Shown: piece after piece, positions 61,626-64,000 of the stretch
How the letters are laid out: each line of letters begins with the position of its first letter
Position numbering within the stretch: the first letter of the stretch is position 1
NCBI RefSeq assembly: GCF_001708505.1
Contig: NZ_CP015992.1
Coordinates: 1,984,001-2,048,000 of the forward strand
From: Pseudomonas sp. TCU-HL1
Lineage (GTDB): Bacteria; Pseudomonadota; Gammaproteobacteria; Pseudomonadales; Pseudomonadaceae
Direction: 5' to 3'
DNA: 64,000 nucleotides
The notes under the pieces: model-generated
What the model was told of the DNA's origin: nothing
What the model saw: only the letters and a program-made list of their open reading frames with translations
The model's database searches: none
Translations under genes and position numbers: made by a program

Positions 61626-61979
61626 ATGGGACGTTTGACTACGCATGTACTGGATGCCGCCCACGGCTGCCCCGGCCGTGACATCAAGATCGAGCTCTAC
61701 CGCGTGGAAGGCGCGGGCCTTGAGCTGGTTGCCACCGCCACCACCAACGACGACGGTCGCTGCGATGCGCCGCTGCTGCAGGGCGCTGACTACCAGAGCG
61801 GCGTCTATCAGATCCATTTCCACGCCGGCGACTACTACCGCGCTCGCGGCGTGAAGCTGAACGAGCCCGCATTCCTGGATGTGGTGGTACTGCGCTTCGG
61901 TATCTCTGCAGAGCAGGATCACTACCACGTGCCGCTGCTGATTTCCCCCTACAGCTACTCCACCTATCGCGGTAGCTAG
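61626..61979 (+). CDS. hiuH: 5-hydroxyisourate hydrolase
   Basis: A 117-residue transthyretin-like enzyme that opens the ring of 5-hydroxyisourate, the PuuD product. The N-terminal LTTHVLDAAHGCPGRDIKIE, the middle FHAGDYYRARG and the C-terminal signature SPYSYSTYRGS are all present. Length equals typical bacterial HIU hydrolases, which supports ATG 61626. There is no good ribosome site just before it; a strong AGGAGG lies 54 bases upstream, next to an in-frame GTG (61572), leaving the start slightly uncertain. It is divergent from puuE, with a strong terminator downstream. Confidence 0.94.
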   Translation: MGRLTTHVLDAAHGCPGRDIKIELYRVEGAGLELVATATTNDDGRCDAPLLQGADYQSGVYQIHFHAGDYYRARGVKLNEPAFLDVVVLRFGISAEQDHYHVPLLISPYSYSTYRGS

Positions 61980-62018
61980 CTTCCGATTCTCGTTACCCTC
62001 GACTCAACGAGTCTTCAT

Positions 62019-62046
62019 AGCCCGTTCACACTGCGGGCTTTTTTTT
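62019..62046 (+). terminator. Rho-independent terminator of hiuH
   Basis: AGCCCG and CGGGCT form the stem, followed by a run of eight T residues, 40 bases after the hiuH stop. Confidence 0.88.
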
Positions 62047-62070
62047 GTCCACAGGAAAGTGCCGGGGCGG

Positions 62071-62099
62071 AAAAAAGAAGCCCGGCGCGAGGCCGGGCT
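62071..62099 (-). terminator. Orphan minus-strand terminator
   Basis: On the minus strand AGCCCGGC-CTCGC-GCCGGGCT is followed by TCTTTTTT. No gene lies directly upstream on that strand, so it may mark a lost gene, a small RNA or a backstop against read-through into hiuH. Confidence 0.7.
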
Positions 62100-62326
62100 G
62101 AAACGCATCACGGGGAGATGCGCAAGGGATTGAGGCAAACCGCAAGACAAAGCCTGTGCGCCAGCCCGAGGGGCTGTGCAGGTGCATGGGGTGGCGGTCG
62201 GATTAGGGAAGAGTCTAGGCGCCAATCGCGATTTCGCCGGCCAGTGGTCGGAAATCGATTGGGTCTGTCGCTGCCAGGTAACGTGGCGGCCCCGTGACGC
62301 GGCCTGGATGCGTCGGAGGATACGAT

Positions 62327-62406
62327 TATCAACCCGTTACCCATGTCCCCCGACAGGCATTACCTATCTGTCCCGGCTGAGCGCTATGCGCCCCGGTTCG
62401 GCGTCA
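62327..62406. repeat. 80-bp repeat shared with 27896-27975, copy 2
   Basis: Same orientation as copy 1, with tandem GTTACCCATGTCCCCCGAC and ATTACCTATCTGTCCCGGC motifs. The similarity stops sharply at both ends. Confidence 0.6.
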
Positions 62407-62446
62407 GATGAGGCACGGTCGCTCCCACAGGCAGATGGCCGGCTCT

Positions 62447-62544
62447 TGTAGGTTGTGCCTGAGCTCCGCGAAGCCCAACGCGCAGCCTGACTGGGAATCG
62501 TTGGGTTTCGCTCCGCTCGCGGATCGCCGCCCGACCCAACCTGC
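62447..62544. repeat. Inverted repeat REP-C
   Basis: Arms TGTAGGTTG and CCAACCTGC with an inner GCGAAGCCCAACG/CGTTGGGTTTCGC pair. Related to 44808-44892. Confidence 0.7.
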
Positions 62545-62556
62545 GGGACCGCAATA

Positions 62557-62641
62557 ATCCTGCTGGTTCGCTGGCTCGAATCGTCACAGGCAGAGTCGGT
62601 GACTCATGACCACGTTCCAGGAACGTGGTTTTCCAGGTTCA
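62557..62641 (-). mobile_element. Solitary left-end copy of the 14.3-kb hairpin element
   Basis: Read on the minus strand it parallels 14319-14403. The 53 bases after the hairpin differ at three positions, while the hairpin itself has changed on both arms (CCACGTTCC with GGAACGTGG here), keeping the stem. No right end is visible, so this is a fragment or a solo end, joined directly to the permease terminator. Confidence 0.6.
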
Positions 62642-62674
62642 AAAGAAAAGGCCCTGACGCAGTGCGGCAGGGCC
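62642..62674 (-). terminator. Rho-independent terminator of the adenine/guanine permease gene
   Basis: On the minus strand GGCCCTG and CAGGGCC form the stem, followed by TTTTCTTTT, 21 bases after the permease stop. Confidence 0.85.
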
Positions 62675-62694
62675 CGGTATTACGGTGTTCCCGC

Positions 62695-64000
62695 TTACAG
62701 GAAGATGAACTTGGCTACGAAGATGGCGCACAGTGCGTAAAGGCTTACCGACACATCCTTGTATTTGCCGGTGAAGGCTTTCATCGCCACATAGGTCACG
62801 AAGCCCAGGGCAATACCGTCGGCGACCGAGAAGGTCAGCGGCATCATGATGACGGTGACGATGGCCGGGATGGTTTCGGTGTGCTCTTTCCAGTCGATGT
62901 GGGCCATGCCGCCCATCATCAGCATCGCAACGTAGATCAGCGCGCCTGCGGTGGCGTAGGCAGGGATCATGCCGGCCAGCGGGGCGAAGAACATTGCGGC
63001 GATGAACAGGATGCCCACGGTAACCGCGGTCAGGCCGGTACGGCCGCCAGCAGCCACGCCCGCGGCGCTTTCCACGTAACTGGTCACCGGCGGTACGCCG
63101 AGCACGCCACCGAACACGCTGGAAGCGCTATCGGCCTTCATCGCCTTGGACAGGTTCTCAATACGGCCATCTTCCTGTACCAGGTTGGCACGTTGGGCGA
63201 CGCCCATCAGGGTGCCGGCGGTGTCGAACATGTGCACGAAGAGGAAGGCCAGGATCACGCTGACCATGGTCACGTCGAAGGCGCCGGTAATGTCCATGGC
63301 CATGAAGGTCGGGGCGAGGCTCGGGGGCATGGAGAACACGCCACCGAACTTGACGATGCCCAGGCCTACGCCGATCAGGGTAACGGTCAGGATACTGATC
63401 AGGATGCCGCCGAAGATACGGCGGTACTCCAGCACCGCGATCATCAGGAAGCAGATGGCGGCCAGCAGCGGACCGGGGGAGGTCAGGTCACCGATGTGCA
63501 CCAGCGTGGCCGGGTGGGCAACGACGATGCCTGCAGTCTTCAGGCCGATCAGCCCGAGGAACAGCCCGACTCCCGCGCCCATGGCGAAGCGCAGGCTGCT
63601 GGGAATGCTGTTGAGCAGCCATTCTCGAATGCGCGAGAAGGTCAGGATCATGAACAGCACGCCGGAGAGGAACACCGCGCCAAGCGCGATCTGCCAACTG
63701 TAGCCCATGGTATTGACCACGGTGTAGGTGAAGAAGGCGTTCAGGCCCATGCCCGGAGCGAGGCCGACCGGCCAGTTGGCATAGAGACCCATGAGGAGGC
63801 AGCCGAAGGCTGCAGCAAGGCAGGTTGCAACGAAGGCTGCGCCATGATCGATCCCGGCATCGGCCATGATGTTCGGGTTGACGAAGATGATGTAGGCCAT
63901 GGTGATGAAGGTGGTCAGCCCTGCAGCCAGTTCGGTCTTCACGGTGGTGCCGTGAAGGCTCAGCTTGAAGAGACGCTCAAGCAGACCGTTGGCGGGGGGG
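62695..64000 (-). CDS. NCS2-family adenine/guanine/hypoxanthine permease (AzgA/PbuG-like), 5' partial
   Basis: An inner-membrane purine base symporter that runs off the window; at least 434 residues are present and the frame stays open to the end (LLERLFKLSLHGTTVKTELA). AAGLTTFITMAYIIFVNPNI, LAPGMGLNAFFTYTVV and DTAGTLMGVAQRANLV are signatures of the AzgA/PbuG branch, which takes up adenine, guanine or hypoxanthine. An internal GTG at 63942 would cut into the conserved N-terminus, so the true start lies beyond base 64000. It belongs functionally with the purine genes and has its own terminator. Confidence 0.92.
   Translation of the reverse strand, partial: PPANGLLERLFKLSLHGTTVKTELAAGLTTFITMAYIIFVNPNIMADAGIDHGAAFVATCLAAAFGCLLMGLYANWPVGLAPGMGLNAFFTYTVVNTMGYSWQIALGAVFLSGVLFMILTFSRIREWLLNSIPSSLRFAMGAGVGLFLGLIGLKTAGIVVAHPATLVHIGDLTSPGPLLAAICFLMIAVLEYRRIFGGILISILTVTLIGVGLGIVKFGGVFSMPPSLAPTFMAMDITGAFDVTMVSVILAFLFVHMFDTAGTLMGVAQRANLVQEDGRIENLSKAMKADSASSVFGGVLGVPPVTSYVESAAGVAAGGRTGLTAVTVGILFIAAMFFAPLAGMIPAYATAGALIYVAMLMMGGMAHIDWKEHTETIPAIVTVIMMPLTFSVADGIALGFVTYVAMKAFTGKYKDVSVSLYALCAIFVAKFIFL

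Larger units (their letters stand above)
61980..62694. other. 715-base stretch without a supported gene: terminators and repeats
   Basis: It holds the hiuH terminator, an orphan minus-strand terminator (62071-62099), the second 80-bp repeat (62327-62406), a REP-C repeat (62447-62544), a copy of the left end of the 14.3-kb element (62557-62641) and the permease terminator. Short ORFs here have no recognisable product. Confidence 0.7.

Noticed and set aside
62108..62344. A 78-codon minus-strand ORF in the empty stretch
   Set aside because: No ribosome site, proline- and arginine-rich composition, and it overlaps the 80-bp repeat.

Overview
The window is GC-rich, coding-dense chromosomal DNA of a Pseudomonas of the P. 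aeruginosa/P. resinovorans kind. Gene order matches what I remember of P. aeruginosa in several blocks: aphA, polyamine binding protein, LysR, small PA1414-type gene; the gbuA/gbuR block; the pyk-ttuD-glxR-hyi-gcl-TetR-moaA block; and puuD-allA-uraD-puuE-hiuH. No tRNA, rRNA, CRISPR array, prophage or intact insertion sequence was seen.

1-12.6 kb is a polyamine and guanidino-compound region: the end of an acetylpolyamine amidohydrolase, a polyamine-binding protein, a PtrR/YneJ-like LysR regulator, a small gene with a probable Anr-dependent sRNA leader (SicX-like), then a minus-strand set running from gbuA (guanidinobutyrase) through an NTF2-fold protein, an NCS1 permease, a polar amino acid ABC transporter, a class II aldolase and a sodium:solute symporter. 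gbuR is divergent from gbuA. An Aer-type aerotaxis receptor and a DTW-domain tRNA-modifying enzyme follow.

15.4-30.8 kb is a complete large-adhesin (Lap) system. A type I secretion operon (TolC-like, ATPase, membrane fusion protein) is divergent from a 2335-residue LapA-type adhesin with retention module, LapG cleavage motif, VCBS-like repeats, a VWA domain and an RTX C-terminus. lapG and lapD, on the opposite strand, converge on it. A FleQ-like site lies upstream of the adhesin. 30.9-41.8 kb holds housekeeping and accessory genes: DUF454, YecA-like, recQ, a GGDEF diguanylate cyclase, DUF2804, a MarR/MFS pair with a SlyA-type operator, a FimV-family protein and a urea transporter.

41.9-64 kb is purine and glyoxylate catabolism. 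8-oxoguanine/guanine deaminase, base permeases, Tsx-like outer-membrane channels, PuuD urate hydroxylase, HIU hydrolase, OHCU decarboxylase, allantoinase and ureidoglycolate lyase take purines to glyoxylate. Gcl, Hyi, GlxR, glycerate kinase and pyruvate kinase take glyoxylate to pyruvate. A RutR-like TetR regulator and a moaA copy sit between. Six copies of a TTGTATACAA-type palindrome occur in promoters of this part only. Allantoicase is missing from the place where it would be expected.

Intergenic DNA carries several families of short inverted repeats. The most informative spot is 14.3-14.6 kb, where a 274-bp hairpin-ended element interrupts a perfect 40-bp repeat palindrome and itself contains another repeat. 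A diverged copy of its left end lies at 62.6 kb.
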